This document shows positions 16,578 to 26,080 of a stretch of 64,000 nucleotides of DNA, piece by piece. The notes beneath the pieces were generated by a model. That model had not been told where the DNA came from. It did no database searches and was given only the letters and a program-made list of their open reading frames with translations. The position numbers and the translations under genes are program-made. The number at the start of each line of letters is the position of its first letter. Within the stretch, counting starts at the first letter, position 1. Origin of the DNA: M3007 sp031373665 (GTDB lineage Bacteria > Bacteroidota > Bacteroidia > Chitinophagales > Saprospiraceae); assembly GCA_031373665.1 (NCBI GenBank), contig JANMMZ010000012.1:1-64000 (forward strand), read 5' to 3'.

Positions 16578-17612
16578 GTGTTCAATTTTTTAAAGTTTTT
16601 TAAGCAGGAATTAGCAGTTGACTTAGGCACAGCAAACACCTTAATCATGGTCAACGATGAGGTTATAGTAGATGAACCCTCTATTATAGCAATAGATAGA
16701 AGAACCCAGCAAACCATCGCAGTAGGCCATAAGGCCATGCAGATGCATGAAAAGACGCATGAAAATATCAAAACCATACGCCCTTTGAAAGATGGGGTAA
16801 TCGCTGATTTTCAGGCTGCTGAAGCCATGATACAGGGTCTAATCAAAATGACTGGTAAGCGTAATGGCTTATTCAGCCACTTGAAAATGGTTATTTGTAT
16901 CCCTAGTGGTATCACTGAAGTAGAAAAACGTGCCGTTTTTGACTCTGCCGACCACGTGGACAGCAAAGAGACTTATTTGATCCATGAGCCTATGGCTGCT
17001 GCCTTGGGCATAGGGTTGAATATAGAAGAACCCATTGGTAACATGATTATTGACATTGGCGGTGGTACCACCGAAATTGCAGTAATTGCGCTATCAGGTA
17101 TTGTTTGTGACCAATCTATCCGCATCGCGGGCGATGAACTCACCAATGATATCATGGGCTATATGAAGCGCGAGCACAACATCTTGATCGGTGAGCGCAC
17201 TTCCGAGCAAATCAAAATCCATTGTGGTTCTGCCTTACACGAATTGGATAATCCTCCACCAGATTATGCCGTGAATGGCCGTGATTTGATGACGGGTATC
17301 CCTAAGCAAATCAAAATAAGTTACCAAGAGGTTGCTTATGCTTTGGATAAGAGCATCAGCAAAATCGAAGATGCTGTTTTGAAGGCACTCGAATTGACAC
17401 CTCCGGAATTGGCCTCCGATATTTACAAAACTGGCCTTTACCTTACAGGAGGTGGTGCTTTATTGAGGGGCTTGGATAAGCGTCTGGAGCAAAAGACAAA
17501 ACTGAATGTGCATATTGCCGACGATCCATTGCGTGCTGTAGTACGTGGCACTGGTATGGCTTTACGCAACTCGCATCAATATTCTTTCTTGATTGATCGT
17601 AAGAGCGTATAA
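16578..17612 (+). CDS. mreB: Rod-shape determining actin-like protein MreB
   Basis: 344 residues from GTG at 16578; that start gives FNFLKFFKQELAVDLGTANT, the expected MreB beginning, whereas an upstream TTG at 16533 would add 15 unlikely residues. Actin/Hsp70 ATPase motifs are all present: phosphate 1 DLGTANTLI, connect 1 about residues 125-145 (VVICIPSGITEVEKRA region), phosphate 2 IIDIGGGTTEIAVIA, and adenosine TGGGALLRGLDKRL. It polymerises into membrane-bound filaments that steer lateral wall synthesis with MreC, MreD and PBP2. First gene of mreB-mreC-mreD-mrdA, with a 58-base gap to mreC. Confidence 0.97.
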   Translation: MFNFLKFFKQELAVDLGTANTLIMVNDEVIVDEPSIIAIDRRTQQTIAVGHKAMQMHEKTHENIKTIRPLKDGVIADFQAAEAMIQGLIKMTGKRNGLFSHLKMVICIPSGITEVEKRAVFDSADHVDSKETYLIHEPMAAALGIGLNIEEPIGNMIIDIGGGTTEIAVIALSGIVCDQSIRIAGDELTNDIMGYMKREHNILIGERTSEQIKIHCGSALHELDNPPPDYAVNGRDLMTGIPKQIKISYQEVAYALDKSISKIEDAVLKALELTPPELASDIYKTGLYLTGGGALLRGLDKRLEQKTKLNVHIADDPLRAVVRGTGMALRNSHQYSFLIDRKSV

Positions 17613-17670
17613 GTTTTTTGCTTTAGTCTGAACGACACATATTGTTGTCGTTTCTTATCCAACCAATTAA

Positions 17671-18555
17671 ATGGGCAACCTGCTCCGGCTTTTATTCAAA
17701 AATGGCGGTTTTGTAGTCTTTGTACTGACACAGGTCGTATGCTTTTTTATCATTGTGGCATTCAATGATAAACAGGGAGCGGTATGGGGACACACTGCTG
17801 GAAAAATAGGTGGTTCTATACTCGAACGGCGACAAAAGACAATGGATTACATCGGCTTAAATGCCCGTGTAGATAGCCTAGTTCGGGAAAATGCTCTCTT
17901 ACAAGAGCAATTATCCAATGCGAAATCCGTACAAGTTCCATACCGCGACACGTTTTTTGTAGTGCGTTTTGATTCCTTGATTGCTCAAGACTCAATCAGG
18001 CGCAAAACCGTGAGACCCTTGTACGAGTTTATCGCCGCTAGGGTAATCAGTAATAATATTAGTGGTTCGAGCAATTGGTTGATGCTCAATCGGGGTGCCA
18101 ATGATAAATTAGCAAAAAACACTGGTATTGTCACTCCTAAAGGGATTGTGGGAATTCTCCGGTACATAGACTCCGATTTTAGTATGGCCATGTCAATTTT
18201 ACATTCCCAAACCAAGATCTCTGCCTGCTTGCCTAAGTATGGCAATGCCTTTGGCTCCTTGATCTGGGAGGGAGGCGATCCCGAAATAATGCTTTTGAAA
18301 TATATTCCCAAGCATTTTCCTGTTAAGCCAGGAGACATGGTAGAAACCAGTGGCCTCTCCCAAATATTCCCTAAAGGCATACCGATCGGGAAAGTAGAAG
18401 AAGAGCCTGTTATTGATAGTGAAAATCCATACTTTTTTAATATAAAAATCCGTTTGAGCCAAAGCATGGCCACGGTTCAGGATGTGCATGTCGTGAACAA
18501 CTTATTTACCGATAAAATAGAGGCGCTTGAGCAGCGCGTAAAAAATGAACAGTAG
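17671..18555 (+). CDS. mreC: Rod-shape determining protein MreC
   Basis: 294 residues. One N-terminal transmembrane helix (about 12-33) is followed by a coiled coil (about 65-95, with LVRENALLQEQL). The periplasmic double beta-barrel MreC domain spans about 115-275, with recognisable blocks NWLMLNRGANDKLAKNTGIV, GIVGILRYID, and the GDMVETSGLSQIFPKGIPIG segment. It links MreB filaments through MreD to the PBP2 elongation complex in the periplasm. Its end overlaps mreD by 11 bases. Confidence 0.95.
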   Translation: MGNLLRLLFKNGGFVVFVLTQVVCFFIIVAFNDKQGAVWGHTAGKIGGSILERRQKTMDYIGLNARVDSLVRENALLQEQLSNAKSVQVPYRDTFFVVRFDSLIAQDSIRRKTVRPLYEFIAARVISNNISGSSNWLMLNRGANDKLAKNTGIVTPKGIVGILRYIDSDFSMAMSILHSQTKISACLPKYGNAFGSLIWEGGDPEIMLLKYIPKHFPVKPGDMVETSGLSQIFPKGIPIGKVEEEPVIDSENPYFFNIKIRLSQSMATVQDVHVVNNLFTDKIEALEQRVKNEQ

Positions 18556-19060
18556 TATCAATCATATATTGAGGTTTTTGGGATTGTCTATGTTGCAAGT
18601 GTTGCTGTTAAAGCAAGTCACCTTGTCCATAGGCTCTTATTTTAATATATTACTGTATCCCCTGTTTATTTTGTTGTTGCCTATGCAGATGAAGCCCCCT
18701 GTATTAGTGTTGCTAGGCTTTTTAATCGGTATGTTTGTGGATATGTTTTACGGTACACCAGGGGTACATGCGAGTGCGGGTGCTTTTGGGGGTATTATTC
18801 GGTCAGTGGTCTTTATGACCTTTGGGCCACAAGGAGGCTATCAAGGTAAAGAACCTATTTTTTCGCCAGCAAATGTTGGTTGGCAGACCTTTATACAAGG
18901 CTCTGCTATGTTTTTTATCCTCTATCTTTTTTGGTATTTCTCGGTAGATTCCTTTACCTTTGTATATTTAGCGACCATATCTGTGAAAACACTGGCTGCT
19001 TGGGCGTTGACCATGCTGTTTGTGATACTATATGCTGTGATGTTCAATCCTAAACAATAG
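18545..19060 (+). CDS. mreD: Rod-shape determining membrane protein MreD
   Basis: 171 residues, almost entirely hydrophobic with five to six transmembrane segments. The Bacteroidota MreD pattern (LLLPMQMKPPVLVLLGFLIG, then MFVDMFYGTPGVHASAG) is clear. It starts inside mreC (ATG of AAAATGAAC) and stops 5 bases before mrdA, indicating tight co-translation. It is an inner-membrane component of the elongasome. Confidence 0.9.
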   Translation: MNSSINHILRFLGLSMLQVLLLKQVTLSIGSYFNILLYPLFILLLPMQMKPPVLVLLGFLIGMFVDMFYGTPGVHASAGAFGGIIRSVVFMTFGPQGGYQGKEPIFSPANVGWQTFIQGSAMFFILYLFWYFSVDSFTFVYLATISVKTLAAWALTMLFVILYAVMFNPKQ

Positions 19061-19065
19061 TAACC

Positions 19066-21054
19066 ATGCTCAAATCCGGTTTAGATCGCCATAATAACAT
19101 TCAGATAATGTTTATTATTTGTGCAGTTGCTTTGATCCTGAAAGCGGCGCAGTTGCAACTTTGGGATGATTCATTTCGTCGCCGAGCTGATGCTACTACG
19201 ATTGAACAAATGCGCGTGTATCCACCCCGTGGATTGGTATTTGACCGCAATGGGAAGTTAATCGTCAACAACGAGGCTACCTACGATGTGATGGCTATTT
19301 ACAGCCAAGTGGATCTAAAAAAAATGGACATTCCTAAGTTTTGCGCCATTCTTAAGATAACACCCGCTGAATTTAAGCAAAATATCACCAAGGACTGGTC
19401 AAGTGGCAAATTTTCTAAAAAAGTCCCATTTGTATTCTTAAAAAAACTTCATTTTGATGTTTATGCGCGCTTACAGGAAAGTCTCTACGAATTTCCCGGA
19501 TTCTTTGTGCAGGTTCGCAATATTAGGGGCTACCCTTACCATGCAGGAGCGCATGTACTGGGCTATATCAATGAAGCTGACCCTAGAGATATAGAGCGAT
19601 CCAAAGGGCAGTATGAGTCAGGGGAATACTTGGGAGCGGCTGGATTGGAATCTGAATATGAAAAATACCTCAAGGGGTATAAAGGAGCATCAAACTTGCT
19701 GAAAGATAATTTTGGACGTATCGTAGGGAAGTATAAAGAAGGTATGCTCGATACCGCCGCTGTTCCTGGCCATGATCTGTTTTCTTCCATTGATATTGAT
19801 CTCCAATACTATGGTGAGCAATTGTTGCAAAATAAAACGGGGAGTATCGTGGCTATTGAGCCACAAACAGGTCAGATTTTGTGTATGATTAGTGGCCCTA
19901 CTTACGATCCGAACCTGCTGACCATGACCCAAGAAAGAGGGCAGATATTCAGCCAATTGTTGACTGATCCATTAAAGCCGTTTTTTGACCGAACAGTGAT
20001 GGCAAAATACCCTCCAGGATCTATATTTAAAACGATAGTGACGCTGGTCGGCCTACAGCAAGGCACGATCAACCCCGATGCAGGTTATGTATGTCGTGGA
20101 GGCTATTATTATGGTGGCCGACTCTATAAGTGTGCGCACGCGCACCCACCGCTTAAAAATGTGGTAGATGCCCTTGCAATCTCTTGCAACTCTTATTATT
20201 TCAATGAATTTAGGAATATAGTTGATAAATACGGCTACAACAACCCGCACCAAGGCTTGGATCAGTTTACCAAATTGGCCAACCAATTTGGATTGGGTGT
20301 GAAATTAGGCATTGATTACCCCAGCGAGAGTGCTGGAAATATACCCAGTTCGACCTATTATGATAAAATATATCCACGTACTCATGGTAGTTGGCATTCA
20401 CCCACTATCATGTCTTTGGGTATTGGACAGGGCGAAATTCAAATGACCACCTTGCAGATGGCCAATCTAGCAGCATGTATTGCCAATAGAGGGTACTGGA
20501 TTTCGCCGCACCTTGCTATGAAATTTCGAGATGGCACGCCTATTCCGCCTAAGTATTATCAGAAAAATAAAGTAGATATTGAGGCAAGATACTTTGATTT
20601 GGTACAAGAAGGTATGGCTCAATGTGTCAGCCGTGGTACGGCTCGTATTGCTCAAGTACCCGGTATCCAAGTATGTGGAAAGACAGGTACTAGCCAAAAT
20701 CCACAGGGCGATGACCACTCTGTGTTTTTTGCCTTTGCACCCTTATCCAATCCTAAGATTGCTATAGCAGTATATGTAGAAAACGCTGGATGGGGGGCAT
20801 CTTTTGCCGCGCCAATAGCCGGATTAATGCTGGAACGATACCTAAACGATACCATCGCTACAGCCAGAAAACCGATAGAAGAGCGCATGAAAAATGCCAA
20901 CTTGATCGAGAAAGTCTTGAAAAACAGGGCAGAAGCCAAAATCATTGCTACCAAGCCCCCTCCTAAGCGCGACACCCTCCCAGATCCAAGCGAGGTGCCT
21001 GACGAGCCAGCCGAAAGCCAGTCAGCGGTATTACCCAAAAAAGGTAAAAAATAA
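19066..21054 (+). CDS. mrdA: Penicillin-binding protein 2 (peptidoglycan transpeptidase)
   Basis: 662 residues. Transmembrane helix about 10-28; dimerisation/pedestal domain about 40-230 (RVYPPRGLVFDRNGKLIVNN); transpeptidase domain about 235-600. The active-site Ser is in PPGSIFKT (about residue 319), SxN is ISCNSY, and the third motif is CGKTGTSQNP (about 538). The C-terminal 60 residues form a Lys/Pro-rich tail that I would not expect to be conserved. It cross-links lateral-wall peptidoglycan together with the glycosyltransferase RodA. RodA normally follows in this operon in Bacteroidota, but here the next gene is a Fic protein. Confidence 0.96.
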   Translation: MLKSGLDRHNNIQIMFIICAVALILKAAQLQLWDDSFRRRADATTIEQMRVYPPRGLVFDRNGKLIVNNEATYDVMAIYSQVDLKKMDIPKFCAILKITPAEFKQNITKDWSSGKFSKKVPFVFLKKLHFDVYARLQESLYEFPGFFVQVRNIRGYPYHAGAHVLGYINEADPRDIERSKGQYESGEYLGAAGLESEYEKYLKGYKGASNLLKDNFGRIVGKYKEGMLDTAAVPGHDLFSSIDIDLQYYGEQLLQNKTGSIVAIEPQTGQILCMISGPTYDPNLLTMTQERGQIFSQLLTDPLKPFFDRTVMAKYPPGSIFKTIVTLVGLQQGTINPDAGYVCRGGYYYGGRLYKCAHAHPPLKNVVDALAISCNSYYFNEFRNIVDKYGYNNPHQGLDQFTKLANQFGLGVKLGIDYPSESAGNIPSSTYYDKIYPRTHGSWHSPTIMSLGIGQGEIQMTTLQMANLAACIANRGYWISPHLAMKFRDGTPIPPKYYQKNKVDIEARYFDLVQEGMAQCVSRGTARIAQVPGIQVCGKTGTSQNPQGDDHSVFFAFAPLSNPKIAIAVYVENAGWGASFAAPIAGLMLERYLNDTIATARKPIEERMKNANLIEKVLKNRAEAKIIATKPPPKRDTLPDPSEVPDEPAESQSAVLPKKGKK

Positions 21055-21068
21055 TTGTTTTATTGTTT

Positions 21069-21112
21069 CTTAATATCGGATAGAAAAAAAATTTGAGTTA
21101 TCCGATATTAAG
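21069..21112. promoter_or_regulatory. Perfect inverted repeat, candidate operator of the Fic gene
   Basis: CTTAATATCGGATA (21069-21082) is repeated in inverse as TATCCGATATTAAG (21099-21112) across 16 bases. Each arm contains TATC[G/C]GATA, itself a 9-base palindrome, so the site can be read as two operator palindromes about 30 bases apart. It covers the -33 region of the Fic promoter. It could additionally end the mrdA transcript. Confidence 0.6.
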
Positions 21113-21115
21113 GAT

Positions 21116-21123
21116 TACCTTTG
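21116..21123 (+). promoter_or_regulatory. Bacteroidota -7 element (TACCTTTG) at the Fic start codon
   Basis: Exact TAnnTTTG ending only 4 bases before the ATG at 21128. Transcription would begin at or next to the start codon, so the mRNA should be leaderless or nearly so. Confidence 0.6.
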
Positions 21124-21127
21124 TGGG

Positions 21128-22093
21128 ATGAATTGGAAAACCTACCCATATCAGTTTGACGGATTGGATAAGCACTTGTTAAGAATCCAAGAAAAAAAGT
21201 CCCAATTGGATGCCATGCGTCCACTACCGAGTTATGCCGTAAAACGCATACAAGAAAGCCTTTCTTTGGAATGGACTTACCATTCCAATAGTATAGAGGG
21301 CAATACATTGACGTTGCAAGAGACCAAAATGGTGATTGAAGAGGGTATGACCATCAAAGGAAAATCGCTGCGCGAACACTTTGAAGCCGTCAATCATCAG
21401 GAAGCCATTGAATTTGTGGAATCACTTATATCGGATCATTCCAAATTGAGTGCGAACGATATTATGGAGATAAACGGATTGGTACTACAAAAAATAGAGA
21501 AAGAATTCGCTGGTAGGTATCGTAACTCAGGTGTACGTATAGCAGGAGCCAATTTTGTGCCACCAAACGCCCTCAAAGTGGATACATTGATGGATGAACT
21601 CGTTGATTGGATAAATGACGTGGGCAATACCTTGCCACTGGTGGTTAAAGTCAGTATTTTCCATCACCGATTTGTATGGATACATCCATTTTTTGATGGA
21701 AACGGTCGTACCGTTCGGCTCCTGTTCAATCTTTTATTGATGAAAGAAGGCTACCCTCCGGCTATTATCCTACGCAATGACCGAAAAAAATACTACAATG
21801 CATTGAATAAGGCCAATTCAGGCGATTATTCAAAGATTTTGCTGGTCGTCATGCAGGCATTAGAGCGATCTATAGATATTTACCTAAGCAACCTGACCAA
21901 TACTTATGAAGAATACCGACCCATTTCAGATTTCGTCAGCGAGCCCGATGTACCTTATGGGCAAGAATATTTGAGTCTTTTAGCAAGGCAAGGCAAAATA
22001 GACGCCTTCAAAGAAGGCAGAAACTGGCTTATTTCAAAATCAGCAATATCGGAATACTTTGATAATAGAGAACGAAAAAGGGAGGTGACGTAG
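21128..22093 (+). CDS. Fic domain protein (predicted AMPylator) with C-terminal HTH-like domain
   Basis: 321 residues. An N-terminal domain starts WKTYPYQFDGLDKHLLRIQE. The inhibitory helix motif (S/T)xxxE(G/N) is present as SIEGN (about residues 54-58), so this is a class II, self-inhibited Fic protein. The catalytic loop is the canonical HPFFDGNGRTVR (about 186-197). The last 60 residues (GQEYLSLLARQGKIDAFKEG, WLISKSAISEYF) look like an excisionase/MerR-like winged helix. Such proteins transfer AMP from ATP to target proteins when inhibition is relieved. A DNA-binding tail beside a perfect inverted repeat suggests autoregulation (inference). No antitoxin gene adjoins it. Confidence 0.92.
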   Translation: MNWKTYPYQFDGLDKHLLRIQEKKSQLDAMRPLPSYAVKRIQESLSLEWTYHSNSIEGNTLTLQETKMVIEEGMTIKGKSLREHFEAVNHQEAIEFVESLISDHSKLSANDIMEINGLVLQKIEKEFAGRYRNSGVRIAGANFVPPNALKVDTLMDELVDWINDVGNTLPLVVKVSIFHHRFVWIHPFFDGNGRTVRLLFNLLLMKEGYPPAIILRNDRKKYYNALNKANSGDYSKILLVVMQALERSIDIYLSNLTNTYEEYRPISDFVSEPDVPYGQEYLSLLARQGKIDAFKEGRNWLISKSAISEYFDNRERKREVT

Positions 22094-22097
22094 TCGG

Positions 22098-22286
22098 TTA
22101 CTTACCTTTCTTTACTCCACCACCTTTAAATGATTTACCCCTGTTGCTCGGGTTTCCTGATTTGGAAGACCTAAAGTTATTGGCATTGGTAGCAAATTGG
22201 CTAAATGCTGGTTTTTTAGGCACTACAGGCTTAGGCTTAGCCGGTTGTTGTTCGTTGGGTACTGGATTTTCTGTTTCTTCAGACAT
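22098..22286 (-). CDS. Small Pro/Lys-rich basic protein
   Basis: 62 residues from the ATG at 22286 (MSEETENPVPNEQQ). A longer reading frame reaches 22322, but a TAACTTTG element covers that point. Acidic N-terminus, Pro/Lys middle (KPKPVVPKKPAF), then FATNANNFRSSKSGN and a Gly/Lys-rich basic end (GKSFKGGGVKKGK). It is probably disordered and may bind nucleic acid. It converges on the Fic gene, 4 bases from its stop codon. I recognise no family. Confidence 0.65.
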   Translation of the reverse strand: MSEETENPVPNEQQPAKPKPVVPKKPAFSQFATNANNFRSSKSGNPSNRGKSFKGGGVKKGK

Positions 22287-22319
22287 AATGATACTGTTTG
22301 GCGTGAATAAAATATAGCG

Positions 22320-22327
22320 CAAAGTTA
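22320..22327 (-). promoter_or_regulatory. Bacteroidota -7 element (TAACTTTG) of the small basic protein
   Basis: On the minus strand the bases read TAACTTTG, 33 bases upstream of the ATG at 22286. This supports the shorter start of that gene. No TTG at the best distance. Confidence 0.45.
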
Positions 22328-22360
22328 CACTAATTTTTAATGTTTTAAAGGGTAATCAAT

Positions 22361-22392
22361 AAAAAATCCCCCGCCACATACATGGCGAGGGA
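22361..22392 (-). terminator. Intrinsic terminator of the SprB-repeat gene
   Basis: TCCCCCGCCA (22367-22376) pairs with TGGCGAGGGA (22383-22392) with one mismatch across 6 bases. On the minus strand it is followed by a run of six T (22361-22366). It lies 48 bases after the stop codon at 22440. Confidence 0.8.
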
Positions 22393-22439
22393 TAAATTAT
22401 TTGAACAACATGTTCTTAACCTTGAACTAAATCAAGTAA

Positions 22440-25400
22440 TTATTTCATTTTAGTGACTTTCAATGTTTTCCTTTCGCCATTGCCAAGGTCAACACGGACG
22501 AAGTACAAACCAGATGGAAGATTACGAACATTGATGATGTCTGACATCATTTCACCTGCTTTGATCACTTTACGCTCTAGCAAGGCACCGTTGGTATTCA
22601 CTAGATCAATAGTGACATCATTGGTGTATTGCATGATATTCTTGATCAATAGTTCATCAACCACAGGATTTGGTGTGATCAAAAGGGCATCTATAGGAGA
22701 CACTGTCAAGTCAAGTTCGCGAATATCAGAGAACGAAACCAAGTTGCTCTTGGTCGTACGCTTGATACGGTAAAAGTTTTTACCAGAGAGTGGCGTCTGG
22801 TGCTCATACTCATATTTGTTAGGCTGAGTCAAATCGCCGTTACCCATGATGGTTTTGATAGACTGCCAGTTCTGAATATCAACAGAGTACTGTACGGTGT
22901 ACATAAACTCATCTGCTTCAGGGTAGGTTGTCCAATCAAGCAAAGTAGTGGTATTGCCAGTACCTGGAGCCACCACGAAATCTTGAATGAAGTTAGGACA
23001 ACCAGGAGAGCCAGCAGGCTTTACGGTGATTGTCACAGCACCAGTTTCGTGGAAGTATGTACAACCTGCACGACGAGCGCAACGCATAAATGAAGTAGTG
23101 GTGAACAATGGACCAGGCTGATAAGATTCGCCAGTAGCACCTGTGATACCAACCCACTGTGGACCAGATGGGAAAGTAATCAACTGCAACCACTGGAATT
23201 GAATAGCACCTGAACCACCAACTGGAGGCAATGAACCATACAACAAAGCAGGTGTTTGGCCTTCGCAGATTGTTTGGTCGCAGCAGATAGCACCAGCATT
23301 TAGGACATTGTCGCAATCATCGTGGATACCCACATCAAAACAAAGATTCTCTGGTTGACCTGCTAATACTTGGAAAGAAGAAGTCTTACCAGTAGAGGTG
23401 TTTACGTCGCTGTCTTTGCAATCATTGCCAGCCACATTGTCTTTGATCGTAAACTCAAATCCAGAAGGGATGCCTGTGAACATCAAAATGTAGCTACCAG
23501 GCGTTACACATTCAAACTTATATTTACCGTTGGCTCCAGTTACTTTAGTCTGAACCGTAATATCATCAGCAGTTCCGAATAAACCATCTGGGCCTGCTTT
23601 TTTAAGCATAACGGTAACACCGTTTACGCCATTGGTTTCAGAATCGTCTTGGAAACCATCCTGATCAGAATCATACCAAACATAATCACCGATACTCACA
23701 CCATTATTAGAGAATCCGATGTTTACAGAAGCGGAAGCAGTACAACCTGCAGCATCTGTAACAGTCACGGAGTGTGCACCAGCAGTTAGGTTCACCGCAG
23801 TGGCAGTCGTTTCATTGTTATCCCATTTATAGGTATAAGCACCCGTACCATTGGTAACGCAGGCAGTAGCACTACCTGGCTGGTCACACTTAGCATTGGC
23901 AGAAGCACAGATCACTACAGATGGTGGCAAAGAACTCGCAATACTTACAGAAACGCTCTTGGTACAACCAGCGGCATCTGTTACTGTAACGGTATAAGTG
24001 CCAGCACTTAGGTTGATAATCACAGCAGTAGTAGCATTGTTGCTCCACTTATAGGCATAAGGTGTAGTACCGCCAGTAGCGGCTACTGTAGCAGAGCCAT
24101 TAGGTGTAGTACATCCAGTATTGGTGCTGTTAGCAATGATGGCAGTTGGTGCGTTGGCTTGTGTGATGGTCACCATCGCAATAGTAGCACAACCAGCAGC
24201 ATCTGTTACTGTTACTTTGTGTGGACCAGCCGATAGGTTAGCTGATGTTTGAGTAGTCACGCCATTATCCCAAAGATACACATAAGGGCCTGTACCGCTT
24301 GTGGCTGTCACCGTAGCATTGCCGCCTGTAGTACAAGTTGCATTGGTATTTACGGTAGCAGATAAACTTGGGCCTTGTGATTGTCCGATGGTTACCATAG
24401 CAGTGGCAATACAACCTTTGCTATCAGTGGCCGTAACAGAGTGTACACCTGCACTCAAGGAAGCCGTAGCCGTAAGAGCGTTATTATCCCATTTGTAAGA
24501 ATAAGGGGCTGTGCCACCTACCGCAGTAGCATTAGCACTACCAGGAGAGAGACAAGTTGCATTGGCCAATAGCGTGGCCGTAACAGTAAGTGTTGGGGCA
24601 GCAGTGACCGTCACTTGGCCAGTACCGATACAACCAGTCGTAACATCTGTTATAGTTACTGTATGAGGCCCCACTGTTAGGTTGGTAGCGGAAGCGGTAG
24701 TGTTACCATTGTCCCAACTGTATGAGTAGTTGCCACTACCACCACTTCCTGTGGCGGTGGCTGTACCACCAATGGTACAGCCTGCGCTGCTTGTTAAGTT
24801 AGTGTTGACTGTGATAGAAGAAGAATTACCATTGATGGTGATACTTGCAGTAACAGTACATAGATTGGCATCCGTAACTGTGACAGTATAGGTACCTGGC
24901 ATGGCAGAAATAGTAGTATTGTTGGAGCCTATACTCCAAGAAACGCTGTATGTTGGGGTACCTCCACCAGGGGTAACAGTTGCGGTACCCGTCACGCCAC
25001 AATTGGCGTTTGTAGAAGTGACAGTAGCCGTCAATGTAGGCGGAGCCGATACATTCATGACACGGGTTGCAGAACAACCGTTGAGGTCAGTTACGGTTAC
25101 GCGGTATTGCCCTGCGCTCAAGCCTGTTAGGGTTGAAGTGGTTTGGCCTCCTTGCCATATATACATATAAGGAGGTGTGCCAGTCATGGCCATCACAGAG
25201 ATGGAGCCATTGGCTTGGCCAGCACATTTAACATTTACAGTCATATCGCCCAACCAAATGCCTTCTCCGTTATAGAGAATAATACCACTTCCAGTGGCCG
25301 TGCATCCTACCGCATCAGTGATGGTGACGGTATAAGTACCAGCGGATAAACCTGTAATAACTGGAGTCGCCTGTCCATTGCTCCAAGAATAGATAAATGG

Positions 25401-25817
25401 TGCGACACCGCCAAACGGCACTGCCGAAATCTTACCATCAGGAGCGACAGAACACAATTGAGGCTGATCAGTATGGATCAATACACCGAAATTGTTGGGC
25501 TGTGTGATAGTGACACTTCCTACTCCAAAACCAAGGTCAATATCAGTGACCGTAACTGAATACGTGCCAGGCGCAAGGCCATTGATGGTGGATGTAGTGG
25601 CGCCATTACTCCATGCGTAGGTGTAAGGGGCCCAACCTCCTGAACCTATTGCTGTAGCGGAACCAGTATTGGAGCCAAAGCAATTGATATTTGAGGCGGT
25701 TACGGTGACTTGCACCTGTGATTGTCCGGAAAATGCGAACAAGAAGAGCGCGGCGAAGACTAAAGAATAGTGCTTGCAAACGCGGAAATTGAGATAATTG
25801 GTAATGATTTGTCCCAT
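22440..25817 (-). CDS. Large surface protein: SprB repeats, SdrD B-like domain, T9SS sorting domain
   Basis: 1125 residues from the ATG at 25817, which gives MGQIITNYLNF plus a signal segment ending SGQSQ; a longer frame to 25928 is less likely. Nine SprB-type repeats of about 70-80 residues follow (about 30-740), each with a YxWxNGxTT core and ending VTVTDAAGC or similar. An SdrD B-like domain is at about 750-860 (GDYVWYDSDQDGFQDDSETN). A region with CDQTICEGQTP follows, then an Ig-like part (about 930-1030). The last 80 residues are a T9SS type A sorting domain (ITPNPVVDELLI, NLPSGLYFVRVDLGNGER). Expected to be exported by T9SS and displayed on the surface, as an adhesin. Monocistronic with its own terminator. 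Confidence 0.93.
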   Translation of the reverse strand: MGQIITNYLNFRVCKHYSLVFAALFLFAFSGQSQVQVTVTASNINCFGSNTGSATAIGSGGWAPYTYAWSNGATTSTINGLAPGTYSVTVTDIDLGFGVGSVTITQPNNFGVLIHTDQPQLCSVAPDGKISAVPFGGVAPFIYSWSNGQATPVITGLSAGTYTVTITDAVGCTATGSGIILYNGEGIWLGDMTVNVKCAGQANGSISVMAMTGTPPYMYIWQGGQTTSTLTGLSAGQYRVTVTDLNGCSATRVMNVSAPPTLTATVTSTNANCGVTGTATVTPGGGTPTYSVSWSIGSNNTTISAMPGTYTVTVTDANLCTVTASITINGNSSSITVNTNLTSSAGCTIGGTATATGSGGSGNYSYSWDNGNTTASATNLTVGPHTVTITDVTTGCIGTGQVTVTAAPTLTVTATLLANATCLSPGSANATAVGGTAPYSYKWDNNALTATASLSAGVHSVTATDSKGCIATAMVTIGQSQGPSLSATVNTNATCTTGGNATVTATSGTGPYVYLWDNGVTTQTSANLSAGPHKVTVTDAAGCATIAMVTITQANAPTAIIANSTNTGCTTPNGSATVAATGGTTPYAYKWSNNATTAVIINLSAGTYTVTVTDAAGCTKSVSVSIASSLPPSVVICASANAKCDQPGSATACVTNGTGAYTYKWDNNETTATAVNLTAGAHSVTVTDAAGCTASASVNIGFSNNGVSIGDYVWYDSDQDGFQDDSETNGVNGVTVMLKKAGPDGLFGTADDITVQTKVTGANGKYKFECVTPGSYILMFTGIPSGFEFTIKDNVAGNDCKDSDVNTSTGKTSSFQVLAGQPENLCFDVGIHDDCDNVLNAGAICCDQTICEGQTPALLYGSLPPVGGSGAIQFQWLQLITFPSGPQWVGITGATGESYQPGPLFTTTSFMRCARRAGCTYFHETGAVTITVKPAGSPGCPNFIQDFVVAPGTGNTTTLLDWTTYPEADEFMYTVQYSVDIQNWQSIKTIMGNGDLTQPNKYEYEHQTPLSGKNFYRIKRTTKSNLVSFSDIRELDLTVSPIDALLITPNPVVDELLIKNIMQYTNDVTIDLVNTNGALLERKVIKAGEMMSDIINVRNLPSGLYFVRVDLGNGERKTLKVTKMK

Positions 25818-26080
25818 TGGAACTCGATTTAAATTGTTTGAAACCGGATATAGTGTCAGTTCTGGATTAAAAATTAAAATGTACTTTTCGACGGTAAAAC
25901 TAATTAAAGTAACTGCCTTTAGCCACACATAACCGGGGGGTTAGATTGGAAGGAGAGATGACGCAATTGGTAAATGCGGAACAAAAATACGACTTTCTGC
26001 AAACTTATACCGCATTTATGTGTTAAAGTTTTACAACTAATGTGCCAAACAGCCTAAAAATACCATTTTTTGGGTATTTT

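Noticed and set aside
21069..21112. Inverted repeat as terminal repeats of an insertion sequence
   Set aside because: Only 16 bases lie between the arms, no transposase is present and no target duplication is seen. An operator or terminator fits better.
24301..25170. Plus-strand frames opposite the SprB-repeat gene
   Set aside because: They mirror the repeat structure of the minus-strand gene and look like no protein family.
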